From: Aequorivita sp. | Lineage (GTDB): Bacteria; Bacteroidota; Bacteroidia; Flavobacteriales; Flavobacteriaceae | Direction of reading: 5' to 3' | Length of the DNA: 40,141 nucleotides | Assembly: GCA_024637015.1 (NCBI GenBank) | Contig: JAGXGE010000021.1 | Span: 1-40,141 of the forward strand | Shown here: piece after piece, positions 9,504-17,867 of the stretch | How positions within the stretch are numbered: position 1 is the first letter of the stretch | How the letters are laid out: each line of letters begins with the position of its first letter | The notes under the pieces: generated by a model | The model's database searches: none | Seen by the model: the letters and a program-made list of their open reading frames with translations, nothing else | Told to the model about the DNA's origin: nothing | Program-made: the position numbers and the translations under genes

Positions 9504-10391
9504 CTAGCAACAATTGCCTTCTGGCGAGCAACAGGGTTCATCATCTATTTCTGCAATTTTAACCTTTGGTTTTTCCTCTTTTGTTCCCGGTTTTTCTCCA
9601 TAAACAGTGATACTGAAAATGCCAGTATCCGAATTGTTAAAGTTCTTCACTTCTTCCGAAGAAAGATACTTTTCAAGGATATCACCTGGAATTACAATTG
9701 GTTTTTCTTTCTGGATTTGCACATTTTGAAAACCTGCATCTTTTATGAATTGTAAATATTCCGTTTTTTGGATTGCACCCGCTACACAACCTGCATACAT
9801 TTCGGCATCTTCTTTCAAGGCCTCTGGAAGATTTCCAACTAAAACAATATCTGAAATGCTGAAATGACCACCAGGTTTTAAAACCCTAAAAATTTCACCA
9901 ATCACTTTTTGCTTGTCGGGCACAAGGTTTAAAACACAGTTACTCACAATTACGTCGGCAACATCATTGCTCACGGGCATTGCATCAATATCACCTTCTC
10001 TAAACTCTACGTTGTTGTATCCCAATTTCTCTGCATTGACACGGGCTTTTTGGATCATTATTGGTGTAAAATCTACCCCTATTACTTTCCCTTCAATTCC
10101 TGTTTCGTGTCGTGCTACAAAGCAATCATTGCCAGCACCAGACCCCAAATCAATTACAGTATCACCCTTGTTTATTTTGGCGAATTGAGTTGGAAGACCA
10201 CACCCCAATCCTAAATCGGCGTCTTCCGCATAGCCATCCGTTTCGGAGTAGTCGTCCATCATAATGTTGTAAACTTTATTGGAGGGCGTTGTCGCACCAC
10301 AACAGGAGGAAGCGTTTTCAGCTTTGCCCTGTTCGGCAATTTTTGCGTAACGCTCTTTCACTATGTCCTTTAATTCTTGTTCGTTTTTCAT
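9504..10391 (-). CDS. arsM: Arsenite S-adenosylmethionine methyltransferase
   Basis: A 295-aa class I SAM methyltransferase. The SAM site is VIDLGSGAGNDC (79-90) with VIGVDFTP. The conserved arsenic-binding cysteines are present: the CC pair at 30-31, C64 in GLGCGLP, C152 in SNCVLNLV and C202 in AGCVAGA, matching the four-Cys ArsM/AS3MT pattern. It methylates As(III) stepwise to mono- and dimethyl species. A C-terminal extension ends in CCSPEGNCC (287-295), beyond the catalytic core. The tail closely resembles that of the DUF6428 protein encoded just upstream (26-nt gap). It is part of the six-gene ars operon. Confidence 0.95.
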   Translation of the reverse strand: MKNEQELKDIVKERYAKIAEQGKAENASSCCGATTPSNKVYNIMMDDYSETDGYAEDADLGLGCGLPTQFAKINKGDTVIDLGSGAGNDCFVARHETGIEGKVIGVDFTPIMIQKARVNAEKLGYNNVEFREGDIDAMPVSNDVADVIVSNCVLNLVPDKQKVIGEIFRVLKPGGHFSISDIVLVGNLPEALKEDAEMYAGCVAGAIQKTEYLQFIKDAGFQNVQIQKEKPIVIPGDILEKYLSSEEVKNFNNSDTGIFSITVYGEKPGTKEEKPKVKIAEIDDEPCCSPEGNCC

Positions 10392-10417
10392 TTTTTCATA
10401 TTTAATTGAAATTCATA

Positions 10418-10888
10418 CTAACAGCAACCTGAGTTTGGGGAGCAACAAGACTCGGTTTCCTGGAGTTCAGAAAACCTTATTTTAGGTTTTTCTGAAGGAA
10501 CGCCACAACTTTCTTTAGCTAGGCAATCTGTTTGTTTGGTGCTAAGAAGAAAATTGGTCCCGTCAAAGTCCAATCCAAACTTACCAATAGTGTCACCTTG
10601 ATATTCCACTTCAATTTCTAAATCTTCAAGTCCCAAAACTTTTTCTGAAAGATTAATGATTTTCATTAGTTTTTCTGGGTGTAACCTATGGTTATAATCG
10701 TTAGCGTTCCACAGCTGAAAATTCACAACTTCTTCATTGCGCACCGTGCCGCCACAGTCTATAAAGTGCTTGGTTATTTTCCCTACTTCAGTAACGTGAA
10801 AGTGGGTGGGCACCAATTCGTTATTTGGAAGCATAAAAGTTATTTGTTCTAAACTATTTAAATGATGCTTGATTTCTGATAGTTTCAT
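10418..10888 (-). CDS. DUF6428 family protein of the ars operon, Cys-rich tail
   Basis: A 156-aa soluble protein. The N-terminal two thirds (LNSLEQITFMLPNNELVPTH, HFHVTEVGKITKHFIDCGGT, LHPEKLMKIINLSEKVLG) matches what I know as DUF6428, a family repeatedly placed next to arsR in Bacteroidota. The HFHVTEVG stretch, with its His residues, may form a ligand or metal site. The protein ends in CCSPNSGCC (148-156) and has further Cys at about 127 and 133, so up to seven thiols lie in the last 90 residues. The function is unestablished. Its position between arsR (18-nt gap) and arsM suggests an As(III)-binding or delivery role, which is inference only. Confidence 0.8.
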   Translation of the reverse strand: MKLSEIKHHLNSLEQITFMLPNNELVPTHFHVTEVGKITKHFIDCGGTVRNEEVVNFQLWNANDYNHRLHPEKLMKIINLSEKVLGLEDLEIEVEYQGDTIGKFGLDFDGTNFLLSTKQTDCLAKESCGVPSEKPKIRFSELQETESCCSPNSGCC

Positions 10889-10906
10889 AATAATGCGGTT
10901 TAAAAA

Positions 10907-11239
10907 TTAGCAACAATTGATTTTATTTTCTATGTCTTGGTCTAAAAATTGGCTCATCACTGCCTTCATTGCAACCCAGTTTTCTGCATGTATGCAATAG
11001 CAGATACTAGTGCCTTCAATATTTCCCTTTATCAAACCAAGATTCTTAAGCTCCTTTAAATGTTGGCTGATGGTAGGTTGGGCCAAGCCAATTTCTTCTA
11101 CCAAATCGCCACAAATGCAAGCATTTATTTTAAATAAATGCTGAAGAATAGCCACTCGTGCAGGATGGCCGAAGGCCTTGGCAAAAGTTGCTACTTGGTT
11201 TTGCTGGTCTGTAAACATTTCTGTTTTAGTGATTCCCAT
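10907..11239 (-). CDS. arsR: ArsR-family As(III)-responsive repressor
   Basis: A 110-aa winged-helix protein with the ArsR/SmtB layout: FGHPARVAILQHL, the metal-site helix ACICGDLVEEIGL (C41, C43), the recognition helix AQPTISQHLKEL and the beta wing. Further thiols occur in SICYCIH (C80, C82) and at the extreme C terminus (C109-C110, INCC). As(III) binding would release the repressor and switch on the operon behind it. It is the first gene of the unit, and a predicted operator overlaps its promoter region (11257-11272). Length is normal. Whether the three-coordinate As(III) site uses the helix-3 cysteines, the wing cysteines or the C-terminal pair cannot be told from sequence alone. Confidence 0.94.
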   Translation of the reverse strand: MGITKTEMFTDQQNQVATFAKAFGHPARVAILQHLFKINACICGDLVEEIGLAQPTISQHLKELKNLGLIKGNIEGTSICYCIHAENWVAMKAVMSQFLDQDIENKINCC

Positions 11240-11256
11240 AATCGTTATATATATTT

Positions 11257-11272
11257 ATTGCAATATTACGAT
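11257..11272 (-). promoter_or_regulatory. Predicted ArsR operator / ars promoter
   Basis: ATTGCAATATTACGAT is a 16-bp imperfect dyad (12 of 16 symmetric) centred on AATATT. On the minus strand it contains TAATATTG, one mismatch from the TAnnTTTG promoter box, so a bound repressor would cover the promoter. A wider pair, AATCGT at 11240-11245 and ACGATT at 11268-11273, brackets it. The arsR ATG is 18 nt downstream. Confidence 0.5.
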
Positions 11273-11316
11273 TAATAAATTTACCACTATCTAATTTTTA
11301 AAATATTTTATCAAAT

Positions 11317-11781
11317 TTATTGTAATGGTCTCAGAAGTTTCTCAAAACATACACTGTTTTCCACCCCAGCATATTGACCATAGTTATCTATAAATTTATA
11401 ACCGCTTTTTTTATAGAGTGAAATAGCTTCTGGTTGTTTGATGCCTGTTTCCAATATGCATTTTCTGTTACCCAGTTCAATTGCCCAAGTTTCCAATTCT
11501 TGTAGAATTTTTAGAGCTATTCCTTTCCCGCGCAGCTCCAAAGGAACAAACATGCGCTTTACTTCCATGGTTTTAGACTCAAATTCCTTGATGGCTCCAC
11601 AACCAACTGCGCGGTTGCTTTCATCATAAGCAACAACTGTATATTTAATGGAATCTAATTTGTTGAATTGGTCGTAAAAAGGATGGTCGTCGCCATCGCG
11701 GATGGCAAGGTCTGTGTCAAGATGTTTCACGAGTTCAAGAAAATCTTTGTTTGTTGAATCTGTTCGTTTTAGTTGAATCAT
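11317..11781 (-). CDS. GNAT family N-acetyltransferase
   Basis: A 154-aa single-domain GNAT protein. The acetyl-CoA binding signature is LRGKGIALKILQELETWA, preceded by the beta strand MEVKRMFV and followed by CILETGIKQPEAISLYKKSGY, the usual alpha4/beta7 region. The N-terminal AVGCGAIKEF is the beta4 bulge region. The substrate is unknown. It is transcribed toward the ars operon, but a 77-nt gap with the ArsR operator separates them, so it is probably not part of that unit. It could still be read through into it. Confidence 0.85.
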   Translation of the reverse strand: MIQLKRTDSTNKDFLELVKHLDTDLAIRDGDDHPFYDQFNKLDSIKYTVVAYDESNRAVGCGAIKEFESKTMEVKRMFVPLELRGKGIALKILQELETWAIELGNRKCILETGIKQPEAISLYKKSGYKFIDNYGQYAGVENSVCFEKLLRPLQ

Positions 11782-11899
11782 TTATTGTAGTTATGAATTG
11801 GTTGGTTTTGTCTATTTAAATAATCGCTACTTAGAATCTAAAGATAATAAAGGTTTTTTATCTTAGCCTATTCCAAAAAGATTTAGAATACTTAAAATT

Positions 11900-11907
11900 T
11901 ATTTTTG
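11900..11907 (+). promoter_or_regulatory. Promoter -7 box of the S9 peptidase gene
   Basis: TATTTTTG matches the Bacteroidetes TAnnTTTG element 26 nt before the ATG. No clear TTTG element lies at the proper upstream spacing. Confidence 0.4.
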
Positions 11908-11933
11908 CCTTTTCCCTCCATAAAAATAAAATT

Positions 11934-14066
11934 ATGAAACATTATTTTGCCATCCTATTTTTCATTTTATGCTTTGTCAACAACAACGCCCAACAAAAAG
12001 AACTGACGCTAAATGACGCCGTATCGGAACAATATGCTAAATTCAACCCTGAGCAAATTCAAGGTTTTCAGTGGATTCCCGGCACTGCTTCCTATACCTA
12101 TCTTGAAAATGGCACAACTCTTAAAAAATCATCTGCCGAGAATAGTAAGGAAGATGAAAAGCTTTCAATTAGTGAGTTAAACCAAACATTGAATAGCGAT
12201 CTAAAACGGTTTTCAGGAATGACTTGGAAAAATGAGGATGCATTCTATTTGGTAGCTAATAATTCCTATTACTTATACAATTATAAACAGAAAAATGGTC
12301 AGCTAATTTCAAAAATTGACGATTCCGCAGAGAATAGCACACTTCAAAATGAGACCGGAAATGTGGCATATACCATCGAGAATAATTTATATATTCAGAA
12401 GTCAGATGGCACAACAGTAATGGTTACAAATAACACTGATAAAAATATTGTTTCTGGCCAAGCCATTGCCCGAAGTGAATTTGGAATTACCAACGGTATT
12501 TTCTGGTCGCCAGAGGGAAACCTGTTAGCCTTTTACCAAAAAGATGAAACCGATGTTGCAAATTATCCGCTTTTCAACATAAACCCAACTCCCGGAGAGT
12601 TAAATTCAATTAAGTACCCAATGGCTGGACAGAAAAGTGAGCGCCCAAAAGTTGGAGTTTATAATTTGGCAACCAAACAAACCGTTTTTATTTCCCCAAC
12701 AGGAAATATTGACGATTATCTAACAAACTTATCTTGGACACCCGATGAAAAAAATGTGGTGATTGCAGAACTGAACCGCGACCAAAACCATATGAGACTA
12801 AATCTTTTTGATGCGTTAACAGGAAAGTTGGTCCGTACAATTCTTGAAGAGAAGAACGATAAGTGGGTAGAGCCAGAGCACCCTGCCTATTTTTATTCAG
12901 ATTCTTCTGAAGACTTCATTTGGATGAGTGAAAAAGATGGTTTTATGAATCTTTATTTATGCAATGCAACAAAAGGTGTCGTAAAACAACTTACCAAAAA
13001 CAAATGGGTAGCTGAAGAAATAGTTGGAAATAACCCTAAAGGAACTGAAATTTACTTCACTGGAACAGGGGAATCACCTTTAGACACTAAACTATATTCG
13101 GTTTCAATTTCAAATGGAAAACAAATTTGTCTCACAGAAACAAGTGGCATTCACAAGGCCAGCATTTCTGCCGATGGGAAATATATTTTTGACCAATATT
13201 CAAATCACGAAACACCCAACATTGCGCAGTTATTGGACAAAAAAGGAAAAACAGTCCAAACGTTTGTGAAAGCCGATAATCCAATGACCGATTATAAAAT
13301 GGGAGCTACGGAGATTGGAAAATTAAAATCGCACGACGGTTTTGATCTTTACACACGTTTAATTAAACCGTCCAACTTCGACCCAAATAAAAAGTACCCG
13401 GTTTTAGTTTATGTTTACGGAGGTACGCATGCACAATTGATTACTAATGCTTGGAACGACGGCGCATCACTATGGATGAAATGGATGGCGGAACAAGGTT
13501 ATCTTGTTTTCACTTTAGATGGAAGAGGTTCTGCAAACAGAGGTTTTGCTTTTGAAAGTGTTATCCACAGACAATTGGGCACTGAGGAATTGAAAGACCA
13601 ATTAGTAGGTGTGGACTATTTAAAATCACTTCCCTATGTAGATGCAGACCGTTTGGCAATTCACGGTTGGAGCTTTGGTGGGTTTATGACTGTGTCGATG
13701 ATGCTTCGCAATCCTGGAGTTTTCACAACTGGTGTTGCTGGAGGACCAGTAACTGACTGGAAATATTACGAAGTAATGTACGGCGAGCGTTATATGGATA
13801 CGCCGCAACAAAACCCAGAAGGCTACGAAACCGCAAGTTTGTTGAACAAAACACAGAACCTAACAGGAAAATTGATGACAATCCACGGCTCTATAGACCC
13901 CGTGGTTGTCATGCAACACGATTTATCTTTAATCAAATCTTTTGTGGATAATGAAAAACAAATGGACTTCTTTGTATACCCAATGCACGAACACAATGTT
14001 CGCGGAAAGGATCGGGTGCATTTAATGACAAAGGTGTTGAACTATGTGCTGGAGAATAATAAATAG
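11934..14066 (+). CDS. S9 family dipeptidyl peptidase (DPP IV-like), exported
   Basis: This 710-aa protein starts with a signal peptide (MKHYFAILFFILCFVNNNAQ), followed by an eight-bladed beta-propeller (about 40-460) and an alpha/beta hydrolase domain. The catalytic triad can be read off: the nucleophile in GWSFGG (S580), Asp in HGSIDP (D655) and His in MHEHNV (H687). DPP IV-type enzymes release Xaa-Pro or Xaa-Ala dipeptides from peptides and are periplasmic or outer-membrane associated in Bacteroidota, where they help use protein as food. The propeller includes the active-site region GIFWSPEGNLLAFYQKDE, the equivalent of the DPP IV Glu-containing loops. It is transcribed alone and faces nhaA. 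Confidence 0.92.
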   Translation: MKHYFAILFFILCFVNNNAQQKELTLNDAVSEQYAKFNPEQIQGFQWIPGTASYTYLENGTTLKKSSAENSKEDEKLSISELNQTLNSDLKRFSGMTWKNEDAFYLVANNSYYLYNYKQKNGQLISKIDDSAENSTLQNETGNVAYTIENNLYIQKSDGTTVMVTNNTDKNIVSGQAIARSEFGITNGIFWSPEGNLLAFYQKDETDVANYPLFNINPTPGELNSIKYPMAGQKSERPKVGVYNLATKQTVFISPTGNIDDYLTNLSWTPDEKNVVIAELNRDQNHMRLNLFDALTGKLVRTILEEKNDKWVEPEHPAYFYSDSSEDFIWMSEKDGFMNLYLCNATKGVVKQLTKNKWVAEEIVGNNPKGTEIYFTGTGESPLDTKLYSVSISNGKQICLTETSGIHKASISADGKYIFDQYSNHETPNIAQLLDKKGKTVQTFVKADNPMTDYKMGATEIGKLKSHDGFDLYTRLIKPSNFDPNKKYPVLVYVYGGTHAQLITNAWNDGASLWMKWMAEQGYLVFTLDGRGSANRGFAFESVIHRQLGTEELKDQLVGVDYLKSLPYVDADRLAIHGWSFGGFMTVSMMLRNPGVFTTGVAGGPVTDWKYYEVMYGERYMDTPQQNPEGYETASLLNKTQNLTGKLMTIHGSIDPVVVMQHDLSLIKSFVDNEKQMDFFVYPMHEHNVRGKDRVHLMTKVLNYVLENNK

Positions 14067-14104
14067 GGAATTAAATCTCGATAAATATTTAAACTAATGT
14101 TCGC

Positions 14105-15436
14105 TTAGTCTTTTTTACTCAAAGGGGAATGATCAAACTTTTCCTTCATTGTATTGAAACGAAGTATATCAAAGCCAATAATCGCCGAAATAAAGGACCC
14201 AATTAAGATTCCAATTTTAGCTGAATCTATATATTCAGGGCTGCTATTAAAAGCTAGACTTGCAATAAAGATGGCCATAGTGAAGCCAATTCCGGCCAAG
14301 AAAGAGACGCCGACTATTTGTTTGTTGGTAATATCTGATGGCACTTCGATGATTTTGAATTTTTTTGCCAAAAAGATAACTGTAGAAATACCAATACTCT
14401 TCCCTAGAACCAAGCAGACTACTATGTTAACTATTAGCGCCGTTTCCAATCCGCCATCACTGCTTATAGCAACTCCGGCGTTTGCAAGTGCAAAAATCGG
14501 AATTATCAAGTAAGCCACCCAATTGTGAAGTTTGTGTTCCAAATTCTGCAAGGGAGATCGGTATTTATCGGACCAATCTTCCAGGTCGTCTATTAGTCCC
14601 AATTGTTTTGGTGAGAGCAAAGGTTTTTGAAGAATTGTGCTTTCTTTGATTTTATACACGATGCTTTCCAGCTTGTCCGTAAACTCGTGGGTGCTTATTT
14701 TTTGTCTAACGGGAATGGCAAACGCCATTAAGATTCCAGCCAAAGTAGGATGGAGTCCCGCTTTCAAAAACAATAACCAAACTATAATTCCAGAAACAAT
14801 GGTTAAAAATTCAAAATACAAACCTTTATAGCTCAAGAAGTATATGACCGCCAATAACCCCAAAGCAGAACCGAGTAACACTAAATTCAAACTGCTACTA
14901 TAAAAAATTGCAATTACCAATACCGCACCCAAATCATCAACAATGGCAAAGGCTGTAAGAAATATTTTTAGGCTCAACGGCACTCTATTACCCAAAACTT
15001 TTAAGATTGCCAATGAAAAAGCAATATCCGTAGCCATCGGTATTCCCCAGCCTTTCAATGTTTCAGGATTTTGATTTAAAATTATATAAATCAATACAGG
15101 AAGTGCAATTCCACCGATTGCCCCAAACAGCGGAAACATAATTTTTTTGGTTGAATTGAGCTCCCCAATCAAAAATTCACGCTTTATTTCCAACCCAATC
15201 AAAAAAAAGAAAACTGCCATGAGTCCGTCATTCACCCAAAGAATTAAAGGTTTTTTGAGTTCAAAACTGTCCGAAATAAAACCAATTTCATATTGCCAAA
15301 AAGATTGATAGCTTTCTGAAAAAGCTGAATTTGCCCATACCAATGCGATTATGGTTGTTGCCAATAGAAGAATCCCACTAGAACTTTGAAGGTTGACGAA
15401 TTTTTGAAAAGGGGAGAGTATTTTTTCTTTTATCAT
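14105..15436 (-). CDS. nhaA: Na+/H+ antiporter NhaA
   Basis: I take the ATG at 15436 (443 aa, MIKEKILSPFQKFVNLQSSS); the frame extends nine codons further to 15463. It has about twelve membrane segments. NhaA landmarks are NDGLMAVFFFLIGLEIKREF, MATDIAFSLA and the essential aspartate pair in FAIVDDLGAV (D167, D168), which bind Na+ and H+. It exchanges protons for sodium for pH and salt homeostasis, in keeping with a marine or salt-exposed lifestyle. A hydrophilic loop of about 40 residues (near 250-290) sits between the helix bundles. It is convergent with the S9 peptidase gene with a 38-nt gap. Confidence 0.95.
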   Translation of the reverse strand: MIKEKILSPFQKFVNLQSSSGILLLATTIIALVWANSAFSESYQSFWQYEIGFISDSFELKKPLILWVNDGLMAVFFFLIGLEIKREFLIGELNSTKKIMFPLFGAIGGIALPVLIYIILNQNPETLKGWGIPMATDIAFSLAILKVLGNRVPLSLKIFLTAFAIVDDLGAVLVIAIFYSSSLNLVLLGSALGLLAVIYFLSYKGLYFEFLTIVSGIIVWLLFLKAGLHPTLAGILMAFAIPVRQKISTHEFTDKLESIVYKIKESTILQKPLLSPKQLGLIDDLEDWSDKYRSPLQNLEHKLHNWVAYLIIPIFALANAGVAISSDGGLETALIVNIVVCLVLGKSIGISTVIFLAKKFKIIEVPSDITNKQIVGVSFLAGIGFTMAIFIASLAFNSSPEYIDSAKIGILIGSFISAIIGFDILRFNTMKEKFDHSPLSKKD

Positions 15437-15545
15437 GGTTTTTTCCGAGTTTGCAAGATACAAAACCCACTTAGATTTTTTTCTTCACTCACTATTTCAA
15501 GAAAAAGAAACAAATAAATGCTGCCACTGAATACTGAATACTTTT

Positions 15546-15576
15546 TTTGATACTCCCTTTCAGAATGTTATCTTTG
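15546..15576 (+). promoter_or_regulatory. Promoter of ffh (TTTG-N19-TATCTTTG)
   Basis: TTTG at 15546-15549 and TATCTTTG at 15569-15576 are separated by 19 nt, a full match to the Bacteroidetes primary sigma-factor consensus. The ATG follows 25 nt downstream. Confidence 0.7.
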
Positions 15577-15601
15577 CAACTCTTAAAAAGATAGCAAGAA
15601 T

Positions 15602-16930
15602 ATGTTCGATAATTTAAGCGATAAGCTAGACAAAGCGCTACACGTACTGAAAGGTCATGGCAGCATCACCGAAGTAAACGTAGCCGAGACTTTAAAAGAA
15701 GTGCGTCGCGCACTTTTGGATGCCGATGTTAATTTCAAAACCGCAAAGGAATTTACCAATACTGTAAAGGAAAAGGCACTGGGCCAGAACGTGCTTACTA
15801 CGTTGCAACCAGGCCAATTGATGGTGAAGTTGGTAAAGGATGAACTTACCGAACTGATGGGTGGAGAAACCGCCGGAATCAATTTAAGCGGAACCCCAAC
15901 AGTTATTTTAATGTCCGGTCTACAGGGTAGTGGTAAAACCACTTTTTCTGGGAAGCTTGCTAATTATTTAAAAACGAAAAAAACCAAAAAACCACTTTTG
16001 GTTGCTTGTGATATTTATCGCCCAGCAGCAATAAACCAATTACATGTAGTTGGTGATCAAGTAGGTGTTGAGGTTTACAGCGAACCCGAAAATAAAAACC
16101 CAGTTCAAATTGCGCAAAACGCTATTGAACATGCAAAACAAAATGGCTTCAATGTTGTAATTGTCGATACAGCTGGTCGTCTAGCTATAGACGAAGTTAT
16201 GATGACTGAAATTGCGAACGTTCATAAAGCTATCAACCCGCAGGAAACTCTTTTTGTTGTTGATGCAATGACGGGGCAAGATGCTGTTAATACTGCCAAA
16301 GCCTTTAATGAAAGATTAAATTTTGATGGCGTAGTGCTTACAAAATTAGATGGTGATACTCGTGGCGGTGCTGCAATTTCGATAAAAAGTGTAGTTGATA
16401 AGCCTATCAAATTCATTGGTACTGGTGAAAAGATGGACGCCATTGATGTGTTCCACCCTGCCCGTATGGCCGACCGTATTTTGGGGATGGGAGATGTTGT
16501 TTCGCTTGTTGAAAGAGCACAGGAACAATTTGATGAAGAAGAAGCGAGAAAACTTCAAAAGAAAATAGCGAAGAACCAATTCGGGTTTGATGATTTCCTT
16601 AACCAAATACAACAGGTTAAGAAAATGGGAAGCATGAAAGATTTAGTGGGAATGATTCCCGGCGCTGGAAAAGCTTTAAAAGATGTAGATATCGATGACG
16701 ATGCTTTCAAAGGGATTGAGGCAATAATTCATTCTATGACGCCAACCGAAAGGACCCAGCCTTCCGTAATAAACGGAAGTCGCAAAAAGCGAATAGCCGC
16801 TGGAAGTGGAACAAGTGTTCAACAAGTGAATCAGCTTTTAAAGCAGTTCGACCAAATGAGCAAAATGATGAAAATGATGCAAGGTGGTGGCGGAAGAAAG
16901 ATGATGCAGGCAATGGGCAAAATGAGGTAA
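15602..16930 (+). CDS. ffh: Signal recognition particle GTPase Ffh
   Basis: A 442-aa protein in the standard N-G-M order. The four-helix N domain is at about 1-90. The G domain has G1 GLQGSGKTT (106-114), G3 DTAGR and G4 TKLDGDTRGG. The Met-rich M domain begins near 325, with MTPTERTQPSVINGSRKKRI for 4.5S RNA binding and a tail of QMSKMMKMMQ repeats. It targets signal-anchor membrane proteins co-translationally to FtsY and the SecYEG/YidC machinery. Its strong consensus promoter fits an essential gene. The folD gene follows on the same strand after 58 nt that hold a dispersed hairpin repeat. Confidence 0.97.
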   Translation: MFDNLSDKLDKALHVLKGHGSITEVNVAETLKEVRRALLDADVNFKTAKEFTNTVKEKALGQNVLTTLQPGQLMVKLVKDELTELMGGETAGINLSGTPTVILMSGLQGSGKTTFSGKLANYLKTKKTKKPLLVACDIYRPAAINQLHVVGDQVGVEVYSEPENKNPVQIAQNAIEHAKQNGFNVVIVDTAGRLAIDEVMMTEIANVHKAINPQETLFVVDAMTGQDAVNTAKAFNERLNFDGVVLTKLDGDTRGGAAISIKSVVDKPIKFIGTGEKMDAIDVFHPARMADRILGMGDVVSLVERAQEQFDEEEARKLQKKIAKNQFGFDDFLNQIQQVKKMGSMKDLVGMIPGAGKALKDVDIDDDAFKGIEAIIHSMTPTERTQPSVINGSRKKRIAAGSGTSVQQVNQLLKQFDQMSKMMKMMQGGGGRKMMQAMGKMR

Positions 16931-16943
16931 GTTTTAAGATGTC

Positions 16944-16965
16944 ACCTCGAGCGTAGTCGAGAGGT
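16944..16965. repeat. Dispersed TCGA-type hairpin repeat, copy 1
   Basis: ACCTCGA (16944-16950), spacer GCGTAG, then TCGAGAGGT (16957-16965) forms a hairpin with a 2-nt bulge. It sits between ffh and folD. A related element with spacer GCGCAG lies at 27351-27366. Such 'TTCGAGCGCAGTCGAA'-like units are scattered in intergenic regions of many flavobacterial genomes. Confidence 0.65.
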
Positions 16966-16988
16966 TTTAATATTTAATTATAGGAAGT

Positions 16989-17867
16989 ATGACCATTCTA
17001 GACGGAAAAAAAGTAAGCAATGACATTAAAAACGAAATTGCGGCTGAAGTCGATAAGATGAAAGCTAATGGCGAAAAAGTTCCACATCTTGCAGCTATTA
17101 TTGTGGGAAATGATGGCGCTAGTCTTACATATGTTGGAAGCAAAGTAAGAGCTTGCGAACGCGTTGGTTTTGAATCAACAATGGTGAAGATGCCAGAAAC
17201 AACCAGCGAGTTGGAATTACTAAAAAAAATTAAAGAACTTAACGAAGACGACAATATTGACGGCTTCATAGTTCAACTTCCTTTGCCTCCTCAAATTGAC
17301 ACACAAAAAGTATTGCTTACCGTAAATCCTTCAAAAGATGTCGATGGTTTCCATCCGGAAAACTTTGGGAAAATGGCACTGGATATGGATACTTTTATTC
17401 CAGCAACGCCTTTTGGAATTCTTGAATTACTTCGAAGATATAATATAGAAACTAAAGGGAAACACACAGTGGTTATTGGAAGGAGCCACATTGTGGGCCG
17501 CCCGATGAGTATTTTGATGAGTCGTAAAGGTTGGCCTGGAAATAGTACGGTTACGCTAACCCACAGCAGCACAAAAAACATTTCACAAATAACAAAACAG
17601 GCCGATATTATTATTTCGGCATTGGGAGTTCCCAATTTCCTGAAGGCCGAAATGGTAAAAGATGGCGTAGTTATTATAGATGTTGGAATTACAAGGGTAG
17701 AAGATAGTAGCCATCCAAAAGGCTATGTAATAACTGGGGATGTTGATTTTGAAAACGTAAGCACAAAAGCGTCCTTCATAACTCCAGTTCCTGGTGGGGT
17801 GGGCCCGATGACCATTGCGATGCTTTTAAAAAATACACTTTTGGCGAGAGAGCAGAGAAAGCGTTAA
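16989..17867 (+). CDS. folD: Bifunctional methylenetetrahydrofolate dehydrogenase/cyclohydrolase FolD
   Basis: A 292-aa protein of normal length. It carries the catalytic YVGSK (Y48, K52), QLPLPPQID, the NADP-binding VVIGRSHIVGRPMS and the C-terminal signature PVPGGVGPMT. It converts 5,10-methylene-THF to 10-formyl-THF in the cytosol through methenyl-THF, supplying one-carbon units for purines and formyl-Met. Its 3' end overlaps the convergent YkvA-like gene by 4 nt. A weak GAGAAAGC/GCTTTTTCTC hairpin spans that overlap and may terminate one or both transcripts. Confidence 0.97.
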   Translation: MTILDGKKVSNDIKNEIAAEVDKMKANGEKVPHLAAIIVGNDGASLTYVGSKVRACERVGFESTMVKMPETTSELELLKKIKELNEDDNIDGFIVQLPLPPQIDTQKVLLTVNPSKDVDGFHPENFGKMALDMDTFIPATPFGILELLRRYNIETKGKHTVVIGRSHIVGRPMSILMSRKGWPGNSTVTLTHSSTKNISQITKQADIIISALGVPNFLKAEMVKDGVVIIDVGITRVEDSSHPKGYVITGDVDFENVSTKASFITPVPGGVGPMTIAMLLKNTLLAREQRKR

